A program made the translations under genes and the position numbers. The notes beneath the pieces are model-generated. The model saw only the letters and a program-made list of their open reading frames with translations. It had not been told where the DNA came from and did not search any database. A stretch of DNA of 64,000 nt from Desulfovibrio aminophilus (GTDB lineage: Bacteria; Desulfobacterota; Desulfovibrionia; Desulfovibrionales; Desulfovibrionaceae), in contig NZ_JAMHGA010000011.1 of assembly GCF_023660105.1 (NCBI RefSeq), positions 1-64,000 of the forward strand, written 5' to 3'. Positions 51,340-64,000 of this stretch are shown here, piece by piece; position 1 is the first letter of the stretch; every line of letters starts with the position of its first letter.

Positions 51340-52115
51340 CGCTTGCCCAGGCTCTTGAGCCGGGCCTCGACCACCAGGGGGTTGGGGTAGGTGGTGCGGA
51401 TGGATTCCAGGAGCTTGCGGGCCTCGGGCACCCGGTCCTCCTGTTCGTAGATGTCCACCAGGAGGAACACGGCCAGGGCCCGGGTCTCCTCCGAGAGCCC
51501 TTGCAGGGCCAGGAGTTCCTCCAGGGAGGCCTTGGCCCGGCCGAAGCTCTGGGTGAAGGTGTCGTTCTGGGCCGACTCGTAGAGGCAGCGGGCCTTGAGC
51601 TCCGGGGTGGGGGCCTCCCCGGCGCAGCGCGAAAGGGTCTCCTGGGCGGCCTCGAAGTTGCGCTGGTTGCGCTGGGCCCGGGCCAGGCGGATGCGCACCT
51701 GCACGCTCTTTTCCGGGTCCTCCACCAGCTTGAGGCACTTCTCCCAGGCCTCCATGGCCTTGGCCCGATTGCCCTGCTGCTCGTAGAGGTCCCCCAGGAG
51801 GAAGAGGGCCTCGGCCCCCGCGCCGGAGGCCCCGCCGAACTCCAGGACCATGGACTCCAGGAGCATGACCGAGCGGTCCACGTCACCCTTGACGTTCATG
51901 GAGATGTCCAGGAGCCGGTCCCAGGCCTCGCGGCGGAACGCGCCCTGGGGATCCTTCTGGAGGTAGCGCTCGTAGCTCGTCTCGGCCTCCAGGTAGAAGC
52001 CCTTGGACAGGGCCTCGCGGGCCGCCTCCACGTCGGGCGGAGCGGCCTCCTCCCGCCGGAAGCAGCCCGGCAGGAGGAGGACCAGAAGAAGGAGGCAGGC
52101 CGAGGCCCGGACCAT
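51336..52115 (-). CDS. TPR-repeat lipoprotein
   Basis: This 259-residue lipoprotein has a signal sequence ending in the lipobox LLPGC at residue 18. The mature part is helical with TPR-like repeats, for example LSKGFYLEAETSYERYLQKD, EALFLLGDLYEQQGNRAKAM and LAVFLLVDIYEQEDRVPEAR. It loosely resembles BamD/YbgF-type assembly factors, but no specific role can be given. It follows gyrA by 17 bases on the same strand. A GTG at 52127 is an alternative start. Confidence 0.85.
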   Translation of the reverse strand: MVRASACLLLLVLLLPGCFRREEAAPPDVEAAREALSKGFYLEAETSYERYLQKDPQGAFRREAWDRLLDISMNVKGDVDRSVMLLESMVLEFGGASGAGAEALFLLGDLYEQQGNRAKAMEAWEKCLKLVEDPEKSVQVRIRLARAQRNQRNFEAAQETLSRCAGEAPTPELKARCLYESAQNDTFTQSFGRAKASLEELLALQGLSEETRALAVFLLVDIYEQEDRVPEARKLLESIRTTYPNPLVVEARLKSLGKR

Positions 52116-52132
52116 GATTCCGCCCACGAACG

Positions 52133-54568
<2,436 letters not shown>

Positions 54569-54651
54569 ACATTCCTCCAATATGAAGACCACGGCTCCGC
54601 GCGGCGGGTGGTTCCGGCCGGATCACGTCCGGGCGGCCCGCCGGGGGGCTC

Positions 54652-58234
<3,583 letters not shown>

Positions 58235-58358
58235 GTTCTTTCTCCTTGGTTGCCGTGGAAGGGGGCGTTCCTTTGTTCGTCTCGATGCGAACGTATTGTT
58301 TTTCTTTCAAAAAAAAGGAACATCCCGATGTTCGGGAATGGTTCCGTCATGTTCCTCG

Positions 58359-59660
58359 TCAGGCCGCGGGGCCTTGTTCCCCGGCCAAGAGACATTTTCT
58401 CTTCAGGTCTTTTAACACCTTTTTCAAAGACTGATCATCTTGCTGTATTTGCTCTATTTTTTTGACTGAATACAAGACCGTGCTGTGGTCCTTTCCACCG
58501 AAGGCCCGGCCCAGGGCCGGGAAGGACAGTCCGAGCAGGTCGCGGCAGAGGAACATGGCCATCTGGCGGGCCAGGGCGATGTTCTGGTTGCGCCGCGATC
58601 CCAGGATGTCCTTGGGGTTGACCCCCTGGTTTTCGGCCACGATGGAGATGACGGTCCGGGGCGAAAGGGCCTCGGCGGTCTTCTCCTCGGTGTTGTTCAG
58701 GATCTGCTCGAAGTCGCGCTCGTCCAGCTCCTTGCGCACGAGCTCGCGATAGGCCGTGAGCTTGAGCAGGATGCCCTGGAGATAGCGGAAGTCGTGGAAG
58801 CGCTGGGCCAGGGTGAGCATCTGCTCCCGGGAGAGCATGAGCTTCTTGGTCCGGCAGCGCTCCTGCACGTAGTTCACCCGGACCTCCAGGTCCGGCTGCT
58901 TGAGGGTCACGATGAGGCCCCATTCCAGGCGCGAGCGGAGCATAGGGTCGAGGAAGTCGCAGGAGGCGATGGTCGCGGGCGAGGTGAAGACCATCTGCTT
59001 GCGGTTTTCGTGGAAGTGATTGAAGACTGAGATCATTTCTTGCTGGAGGTCCGGGGTGTTGCGCAACAGGTGCAGGTCGTCCACGAAGAGGAAGTCGTGG
59101 TCCCCCAGGCGCGCGCGGGCCGCCACCCGATCCCCTTCGTAGCTGTTTTGGATGTCCTGCATGGAAGTCAGCAGGATGCGGCCGGGGTCGTGGCGCTTGC
59201 TGATCTCGTTGGCGATGGCTCGCAGGAGGTGGCTCTTGCCCGATCCCCCGGCCCCGCAGATGACGAAGGGGTTGAACAGGGTCCCGGCCTGCTTGGCTAC
59301 CTCCCGGGCCGAGGCCAGGGGGAAGTAGTTCTTTTTGTTGACCATGAAGGTCTCGAAGGTGAACTGGGGGTCGAAGGGGAAGTCCACGGCTCGGGGAGCG
59401 GTGCGCGAGGCCGGGGCCGTTCCGTTGGAGCGCTGCTCGCGGTAGCGCACCGAGCAGCCGTCGCCCATGAAGGTGGCCAGCAGGGCCTCGAAGCGGTCCC
59501 GGATGCCCTCCTCGAACCAGCGCGCGAAATAGGCGTGGGGAAAGCCGATCTCCAGGCAGCGGCCGTCCTCGTCCATGTTCAGGGAGAGGGGGTCGAACCA
59601 GCGCCGGAGCTCCTGTTCGGAACAGGTCTGGCTGAGGTGTTGTCGAAGGACTTCTTTCAC
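58359..59660 (-). CDS. dnaA: Chromosomal replication initiator DnaA
   Basis: This 433-residue initiator has the domain I start LRQHLSQTCSEQELRRWFDP, followed by domain II (about residues 70-100). The AAA+ domain III carries Walker A GAGGSGKSHLLRAI near residue 137 and Walker B FLFVDDLHLL near residue 193. Domain IV has the DNA-binding signature GGKDHSTVLYSVKKIE near residue 400. Walker A differs from the usual GGVGLGKTH. The start is a GTG at 59660. No TTATCCACA-type DnaA box is visible in its flanks. Confidence 0.96.
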   Translation of the reverse strand: MKEVLRQHLSQTCSEQELRRWFDPLSLNMDEDGRCLEIGFPHAYFARWFEEGIRDRFEALLATFMGDGCSVRYREQRSNGTAPASRTAPRAVDFPFDPQFTFETFMVNKKNYFPLASAREVAKQAGTLFNPFVICGAGGSGKSHLLRAIANEISKRHDPGRILLTSMQDIQNSYEGDRVAARARLGDHDFLFVDDLHLLRNTPDLQQEMISVFNHFHENRKQMVFTSPATIASCDFLDPMLRSRLEWGLIVTLKQPDLEVRVNYVQERCRTKKLMLSREQMLTLAQRFHDFRYLQGILLKLTAYRELVRKELDERDFEQILNNTEEKTAEALSPRTVISIVAENQGVNPKDILGSRRNQNIALARQMAMFLCRDLLGLSFPALGRAFGGKDHSTVLYSVKKIEQIQQDDQSLKKVLKDLKRKCLLAGEQGPAA

Positions 59661-59897
59661 GTTTGGCGACCGTTTCCCGAACCGGCGCTAACAAGAGAAA
59701 ATAAAAGGAGTTTTTCGAGCGGGCCGGGGGCGTGCTGGTGGCCCTCGAAAGACTTCAGGATATGTACCCCAAAACCGTTGCGAAGCCAAGGCCGGTGGCG
59801 GGTCGCGCGGCCGATTATTTATTGCCTTCGCCGATGATTTGGTCCAATCTGAGGGGCCCGGAATGACCCGGAAGAAAACGTCTCTCGGAGTAAGGCC

Positions 59898-61067
59898 ATG
59901 TCCAGTCCCAAGGTGAACAAGACGATCCAGGAGATCAACGAGCGCATCCGCAAAGGCAAGGCCGTGGTCCTCAACGCCGGCGAAATGACCGCGCTGGTGA
60001 AGAAGATCGGCAAGGCCAAGGCGGCCAGGGAAGTGGACGTGGTCACCACGGGCACCTTCTCGCCCATGTGCTCCTCCGGGCTCATGTTCAACATTGGGCA
60101 GGAACCGCCGGTGATGAAGACCTCCAAGGTCTGGATCAACAACGTTCCCTGCCACGCCGGGGTGGCCGCCGTGGACGCCTACCTGGGCGCCACCGAGCCC
60201 GCCGAGGACGATCCGCTGAACAAGGTCTATCCCGGCCGCTTCGCCTACGGCGGCGGCCACGTCATCGAGGACCTCGCGCGGGGCAAGGCCGTGCACCTGC
60301 GGGCCGAGGCCTACGGCACGGACTGCTACCCCCGCCGCAAGCTGGACAAGGACGTGACCCTGGCGGACCTGCCCTTCGCCCAGCTCCTCAACCCGCGCAA
60401 CTGCTACCAGAACTACAACGTGGCCGTGAACCTCACGAGCCGCACGATCCACACCTACATGGGCCCGCTCAAGCCCAACAGCCACAACGCCAACTACGCC
60501 ACGGCCGGACAGTTCTCGCCGCTGTTTAACGATCCCTATCTGCGGACCATCGGCCTGGGCACCAAGATCTTTCTCGGCGGCGGCACGGGTTGGGTCCTGG
60601 GCGCGGGCACCCAGCATAATCCCAAGCCCCCGCGCAACGAGCGGGGCATCCCCCTGACGCCCGCGGGCACGCTCATGGTCCGGGGCGACCTGAAGCAGAT
60701 GCGCGCCCGCTACCTGCGCGGCGTGTCCATCGTGGGCTACGGCTGCTCCCTGGCCGTGGGCGTGGGCATCCCCATCCCGATCCTGGACGAGGACATGGCC
60801 TGGTTCACCGGCGTGGCCGACGTGGACATCCAGATGCCGATCAAGGACTACGGCTACGACTACCCCAACGGCCTGCCGCGCATCCTGGGCCACGTGACCT
60901 ATGAGGAACTCAAGTCCGGCGAGATCATGGTCAACGGCAAGAAGACTCAGGCCGTGCCCCTGACGAGCCTGTCCATGTGCCAGGAAGTGGCCGACGAGCT
61001 GAAGAAGTGGATCGAGGAGGGCAAGTTCCTGCTCACCGAGGCCCAGGAGACGATCCCCAGCTTCTGA
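59898..61067 (+). CDS. Homocysteine biosynthesis protein (DUF39)
   Basis: This 389-residue protein belongs to the DUF39 family, required in methanogens and some sulfate reducers for making homocysteine directly from aspartate semialdehyde and sulfide. Visible conserved blocks are VVTTGTFSPMCSSGLMFNIG near residue 50, the cysteine segment VPCHAGVAAVDAYLGAT near residue 84, FLGGGTGWVLGAGTQHNPKP near residue 225 and GYGCSLAVGVGIPIPILDED. Length is normal. It would feed metE in this window. The usual partner, a NIL-domain ferredoxin, is not adjacent here. Confidence 0.92.
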   Translation: MSSPKVNKTIQEINERIRKGKAVVLNAGEMTALVKKIGKAKAAREVDVVTTGTFSPMCSSGLMFNIGQEPPVMKTSKVWINNVPCHAGVAAVDAYLGATEPAEDDPLNKVYPGRFAYGGGHVIEDLARGKAVHLRAEAYGTDCYPRRKLDKDVTLADLPFAQLLNPRNCYQNYNVAVNLTSRTIHTYMGPLKPNSHNANYATAGQFSPLFNDPYLRTIGLGTKIFLGGGTGWVLGAGTQHNPKPPRNERGIPLTPAGTLMVRGDLKQMRARYLRGVSIVGYGCSLAVGVGIPIPILDEDMAWFTGVADVDIQMPIKDYGYDYPNGLPRILGHVTYEELKSGEIMVNGKKTQAVPLTSLSMCQEVADELKKWIEEGKFLLTEAQETIPSF

Positions 61068-61093
61068 TTCCGTCCCAGCACCTATTGATCGCC

Positions 61094-61126
61094 GCGGCCC
61101 GCACGGAACATGTCCATGCGGGCCGC
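61094..61126. terminator. Terminator hairpin between DUF39 and pabC
   Basis: GCGGCCCGCA (61094-61103) pairs with TGCGGGCCGC (61117-61126), followed by TTGTCATT. It lies between two convergent genes and can serve both. Confidence 0.75.
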
Positions 61127-61129
61127 TTG

Positions 61130-61900
61130 TCATTCCTCGCGGATGGCCCGGGTGGCCAGGCGGCAGACTTTCTCGTCCGGGGGGAAGGTCCATTGGCCCA
61201 CGGAGGCCACCGGCCGCATGCCCATGAGCGAGTTGCAGACGAAGACGTGCCGCGCCGAGGCCAGATCTTCCAGGCGCAGAGGTTCTTCGGCGATGTCCAG
61301 GACCTCCCGGGCGGCGGCCAGGGCGATCGAGGGCAGGCGCAGGGCCGAGGCCGGAGCCGCGAGACCGCCATCGCGGGCCACGACCAGGGCCGCCGCGGCC
61401 GTCTCCAGCATCAGGCCGTCGCGGTCCAGGAGCAGGGCGTCGTCGAAGCCCAGGGCCCGGGCCCGGCGGCGGGCCAGGATGAAGGGCGCGTGGTTCATGG
61501 TCTTGTGCCCGCACAGCCGGGACTCGTGGAGTTCCGGGCAGGGCCGCAGGCGCAGCGGCGACAGCGGGGCCGGGTCGTAGGGCGCGGCCGTGGAGAGGAA
61601 CCGGGCCGGAGCCTCCTCGGTTTCCTCGAAGCAGAACAGGTTCACCCGGGCGTGCCGACCCTCCAGGCCGTTGCGGCGCACCACTTCCGCCAGGACCGCG
61701 CGGTGGTCCTGGGGCTCGGGCGTCAGGTCCAGGGCCGCCAGGGATCGGCCCAGGCGCTCCAGATGGGCCTCCAGGCGGCAGAGCGCGCGGCCGTTGTACA
61801 GCAGGGTTTCGAAGGCCCCCAGCCCGAAGCGCAGACCCGTGCTCCCCGGGTCCAGGGGCAGGGGCCCGTCGCGGAACGCTCCCTTGAAGTGGACGATCAC
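61130..61900 (-). CDS. pabC: Aminodeoxychorismate lyase (class IV aminotransferase fold)
   Basis: This 256-residue PLP enzyme splits 4-amino-4-deoxychorismate to p-aminobenzoate and pyruvate. It starts with GTG at 61900, sharing bases with the pabB stop (GTGA). GLGAFETLLYNGRALCRLEAH near residue 26 and the PLP lysine in LCGHKTMNHAPF near residue 128 mark the family. The usual glutamate/asparagine cofactor loop is present as LMLETAAAALVV, lacking the common asparagine. Position after pabB strongly supports the assignment over a D-amino-acid or branched-chain aminotransferase. Confidence 0.9.
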   Translation of the reverse strand: MIVHFKGAFRDGPLPLDPGSTGLRFGLGAFETLLYNGRALCRLEAHLERLGRSLAALDLTPEPQDHRAVLAEVVRRNGLEGRHARVNLFCFEETEEAPARFLSTAAPYDPAPLSPLRLRPCPELHESRLCGHKTMNHAPFILARRRARALGFDDALLLDRDGLMLETAAAALVVARDGGLAAPASALRLPSIALAAAREVLDIAEEPLRLEDLASARHVFVCNSLMGMRPVASVGQWTFPPDEKVCRLATRAIREE

Positions 61901-63168
61901 AGGTCCTCCAGGCGCAGGAAGTTGTCGGCCTTGGCCACGGTCTCCTCGTACTCCAGCTCCGGCCGGGAATCCACGACGATGCCGCTGCCCGCGAAGAAGT
62001 CCAGGCGGTCCGAGCGGGCGTCCAGCAGGGCCGTGCGGATGGCCACCGAGGAATCCAGGTCCCCGTTCTCCCGCAGCACGGCGAAGCAGCCGCAGAAGAT
62101 GTCCCGGCAGTGGGGCTCCAGGCGCTCCATGATCTCCAGGGCGCGGCGCTTGGGGCAGCCGGTGACCGAGCCGGGCGGAAAGGCGTCCAGCAGGAGGTCC
62201 GCGCCGTCGCGGCCGGGCCGGAGCGCGCCGCTGACGTCCGAATGCATCTGCAGCAGGCGGTCCACGCGGAACACGGCCTTGTGCCGGTCCACGCGCACCG
62301 AGCCCGGGGCGCAGTTCTGGGACAGGTCGTTGCGCATGAGGTCCACGATCATGGACAGCTCGGCGTCCTCCTTGGGCGAGGCCCGCAGGGCCGCCGCCAG
62401 CGCCGGGTCGTCTTCCAGGCAGGAGGCGGTGCCCTTGATGGGCTGGCTCAGGGCCCGGCCGCCGTCCAGGCGCAGGAAGCGCTCCGGCGAGACCGAGAGC
62501 AGGGCCAGGGGGCCGTGGCGGAACCAGGCCATGAACGGCGCGGGCCGCCGCAGCCAGAGCCGGAGCAGGAGGTCCGGGCCGAGCCGCGCCGGGAAGTCCC
62601 GGCCGAAGCGGATGGACATGGTGCACTGGTAGGCGTCCCCGTCGCGGATGTGCTCCAGGGTCTGCTCCACGGCCCGCATGTACCCATCCCGGTCCAGGGA
62701 GGCCGCTGCCGGGGCCTTGGGCGGCGGGTTCCAGGCCGGGAGCGGCGGCGGAGCGGCGGCCAGCCGGGCCAGTTCGCGGGTCAGGCCCGGGTCCGCGCCC
62801 AGGATGTCCAGGCGGCCGTCGGAGTGCCGCCAGGAGACCAGGGCCGCGTACTTGCGGAAGAGCCCCGGCGGCAGGGCCCTGGGCTTGGCCGAGGGAACGC
62901 CGCGCAGGTCCAGGCCCAGGGGGTAGGTCAGGAAGCCCAGGGCCGGGCCGGGGTGGGCGGCCAGGAAGGCCCGCAGCCCGGGCTTGGGGTCGCGGGGGTT
63001 CGGGACGTGCTCGGCCAGCGGGCCCAGGCCCGCCAGACAGGCCTCCTCGCCCGGCCAGCCCGCGCCGGAGAGCAGGAGGTCCGCGTCCAGGTCGCGGGCC
63101 AGGCGCGCGGCCAGACCGGCGAAGGCCTGCCGGTCAAGACAGGCCGAGGCGGCGCGCGGCAAGGGCAA
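61897..63168 (-). CDS. pabB: Aminodeoxychorismate synthase component I
   Basis: This 423-residue chorismate-binding enzyme contains LSQPIKGTASCLEDD near residue 240, where lysine in PIKGT is the covalent PabB residue and would be alanine in anthranilate synthase TrpE. The catalytic-domain blocks DLMRNDLSQNC and FPPGSVTGCPKRRALEIME follow. The N-terminal domain is shorter and divergent. It overlaps pabA by 35 bases at its start and pabC by four at its end. It supplies p-aminobenzoate for folate. Confidence 0.95.
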   Translation of the reverse strand: MPLPRAASACLDRQAFAGLAARLARDLDADLLLSGAGWPGEEACLAGLGPLAEHVPNPRDPKPGLRAFLAAHPGPALGFLTYPLGLDLRGVPSAKPRALPPGLFRKYAALVSWRHSDGRLDILGADPGLTRELARLAAAPPPLPAWNPPPKAPAAASLDRDGYMRAVEQTLEHIRDGDAYQCTMSIRFGRDFPARLGPDLLLRLWLRRPAPFMAWFRHGPLALLSVSPERFLRLDGGRALSQPIKGTASCLEDDPALAAALRASPKEDAELSMIVDLMRNDLSQNCAPGSVRVDRHKAVFRVDRLLQMHSDVSGALRPGRDGADLLLDAFPPGSVTGCPKRRALEIMERLEPHCRDIFCGCFAVLRENGDLDSSVAIRTALLDARSDRLDFFAGSGIVVDSRPELEYEETVAKADNFLRLEDL

Positions 63169-63661
63169 GGCAGTGTCCTCCGTCTTCGGTGAGGAAGGAT
63201 TCGGGGTGGAACTGGAACCCGATCAACGGCCGGGTTTCGTGGGCCAGGGCCATGACCAAGCCGTGGGCGTCGGCGGCCAGGACCTCCAGGCCTCGGCCGA
63301 GGGTCGCCGCGTGCAGGGAGTGGTAGCGGGCCACGCGCAGGCTCCGGCCGCCCAGGTCCACGGGCTCGGCCCGGCCGTGCACGCAGCCGGGCAGTCGTTC
63401 CGTGGTCCCGCCGAAGTGTTCGTTGAGAATCTGCATGCCCAGGCAGATTCCCAGCACGGGCGCGCCGGAATCCAGGAGCGGCGCGTAGGCCGGGTATTCG
63501 CGGGGATGGCCGGGGCCGGGCGAAATGACCAGGAGGTCGAAATCCCGGACCCGCTCCGGCGGATAGGGCGCGACCTCCACCCGGGCGCGGAAGAATCCGG
63601 CCAGGAGGTGCTCCAGGTTCCAGGTGAAGCTGTCGGCGTTGTCGGCGAGCAGGATGCGCAT
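63134..63661 (-). CDS. pabA: Aminodeoxychorismate synthase component II (glutamine amidotransferase)
   Basis: This 175-residue class I amidotransferase provides ammonia to PabB. The nucleophile is in GAPVLGICLGMQILNEHFGG near residue 73 and the His/Glu pair in IGFQFHPESFLTED near residue 150. The start MRILLADNADSFTWN matches the TrpG/PabA family. It is the first gene of the pabABC operon. The 96-base gap to the divergent DUF362 gene should contain promoters for both. Confidence 0.94.
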   Translation of the reverse strand: MRILLADNADSFTWNLEHLLAGFFRARVEVAPYPPERVRDFDLLVISPGPGHPREYPAYAPLLDSGAPVLGICLGMQILNEHFGGTTERLPGCVHGRAEPVDLGGRSLRVARYHSLHAATLGRGLEVLAADAHGLVMALAHETRPLIGFQFHPESFLTEDGGHCLALAARRLGLS

Positions 63662-63757
63662 GCGTCTCGTGCTTGCGGGCCGCGCGGGCCCCGGCGTATA
63701 ACAAAATGGCCGGTCGGACTCCCGGCCGGGCGCCCACTATCCAAGGAGTCGGGGAAA

Positions 63758-64000
63758 ATGGCAAGCACCGTGCATTTCTGGAACCTGAGGGCCAGCCTGA
63801 AATCCGGCAACGAGGCCAGGCTGACCAAGCTCGTCAAGGCCGCGGGCAAGGACCTGGGCCTGGTCCCGGGCGACCTCGCGGCCGTGAAGATCCACTTCGG
63901 CGAGCAGGGCGTCACCGGCTTCGTTCGGCCCCTGCTGCTCAAGCCCCTCATCGCCTGGCTCGTGGGCCAGGGGGCCAAGCCCTTCCTCACCGACGCCAGC
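63758..64000 (+). CDS. DUF362 domain protein (truncated by window end)
   Basis: Only the first 81 codons are in the window. The start at 63758 has AAGGAG nine bases upstream. The chain reads MASTVHFWNLRASL, then the DUF362 block VKIHFGEQGVTGFVRPLLLK near residue 43 and GAKPFLTDAS at the edge. DUF362 proteins often carry a C-terminal 4Fe-4S ferredoxin domain, which would lie outside this window. Their function is poorly defined. Confidence 0.85.
   Translation, partial: MASTVHFWNLRASLKSGNEARLTKLVKAAGKDLGLVPGDLAAVKIHFGEQGVTGFVRPLLLKPLIAWLVGQGAKPFLTDAS

Noticed and set aside
58235-58358. dnaA-dnaN spacer as origin or terminator
   Set aside because: Only short palindromes such as GAACAT-CCCG-ATGTTC are present, with no DnaA boxes and no T tract after a stable stem.
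59661-59897. Possible oriC between dnaA and the DUF39 gene
   Set aside because: No DnaA boxes of the TTATNCACA type could be found by eye; the few A/T-rich runs alone are not sufficient.
61897-63168. Anthranilate synthase component I (TrpE)
   Set aside because: The motif is PIKGT with lysine, as in PabB, and the neighbours are PabA- and PabC-type genes without other trp genes.

Overview
The window is a very GC-rich chromosomal segment. Its gene content and order point to a sulfate-reducing member of the Desulfovibrionaceae (Desulfovibrio and relatives). The clues are a DUF39 homocysteine-biosynthesis gene, a TunR-like regulator (dead XerC/D fold plus TOBE domains), XRE-cupin regulators paired with acyl-CoA synthetases, and a dnaA-dnaN-gyrB-gyrA block in the same window as a motA-motB-motB-fliLNOPQ cluster. 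The genus cannot be decided from sequence reading alone. All taxonomy and functions here come from recognised motifs and family knowledge; no database search was run.

Layout. 1-3.7 kb: aroE, then a cobalamin riboswitch with a downstream attenuator hairpin controlling metE. 3.8-8.5 kb: an AhpD-like gene and a NemR-like TetR gene with matching operator candidates, the TunR-like regulator divergent from a TauE/SafE (TSUP) anion exporter, and an orphan MerR-type coiled-coil protein. 8.5-15.5 kb, minus strand: rsmB, DUF116, fmt, def, aspS, hisS, a translation-centred block. 15.7-22.4 kb: small enzymes, a secreted protein of unknown function, a DUF488 gene relic, a methyltransferase, ahpC behind a PerR-like box, and a presequence-protease-type M16 peptidase. 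22.6-24.3 kb: a DUF1007-NicO nickel/cobalt transport pair. 24.3-31.9 kb: a glutamine amidotransferase, a PEGA lipoprotein, a TPR protein and two XRE-cupin/acyl-CoA-synthetase pairs in a row. 32-34.6 kb: an MltD-type lytic transglycosylase and an RlmB-type methylase.

34.7-40.4 kb: a motility block (yggS, motA, two motB-like genes, fliL, fliN, fliO, fliP, fliQ). It carries an exact sigma-28 consensus at its head and a sigma-54 consensus before fliN. 40.4-50.4 kb: era, a YjdF-like membrane protein, topA, zupT, a radical-SAM gene, glnA behind a sigma-54-type promoter, a methyltransferase with a possibly structured leader, and an MFS exporter divergent from an AraC regulator. 51.3-59.7 kb, minus strand: a TPR lipoprotein, gyrA, gyrB, dnaN, dnaA. 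59.9 kb to the end: the DUF39 homocysteine gene, a tightly overlapping pabA-pabB-pabC operon and the start of a DUF362 gene.

Functional links. DUF39 (homocysteine) and metE (B12-independent methylation) would together supply methionine, with metE shut down when B12 is present. The pab operon supplies folate for the methyl donor. The clearest regulatory finds are the sigma-28 site overlapping the yggS start, the sigma-54 sites, the riboswitch, the TetR operators and the TunR candidate sites. No CRISPR array, tRNA, rRNA, prophage or intact insertion sequence was seen. I did not find a clearly new defence or metabolic system. The least explained items are the tandem XRE-cupin/acyl-CoA-synthetase pairs, the orphan MerR-type protein, the methyltransferase leader and three families of intergenic hairpin repeats.
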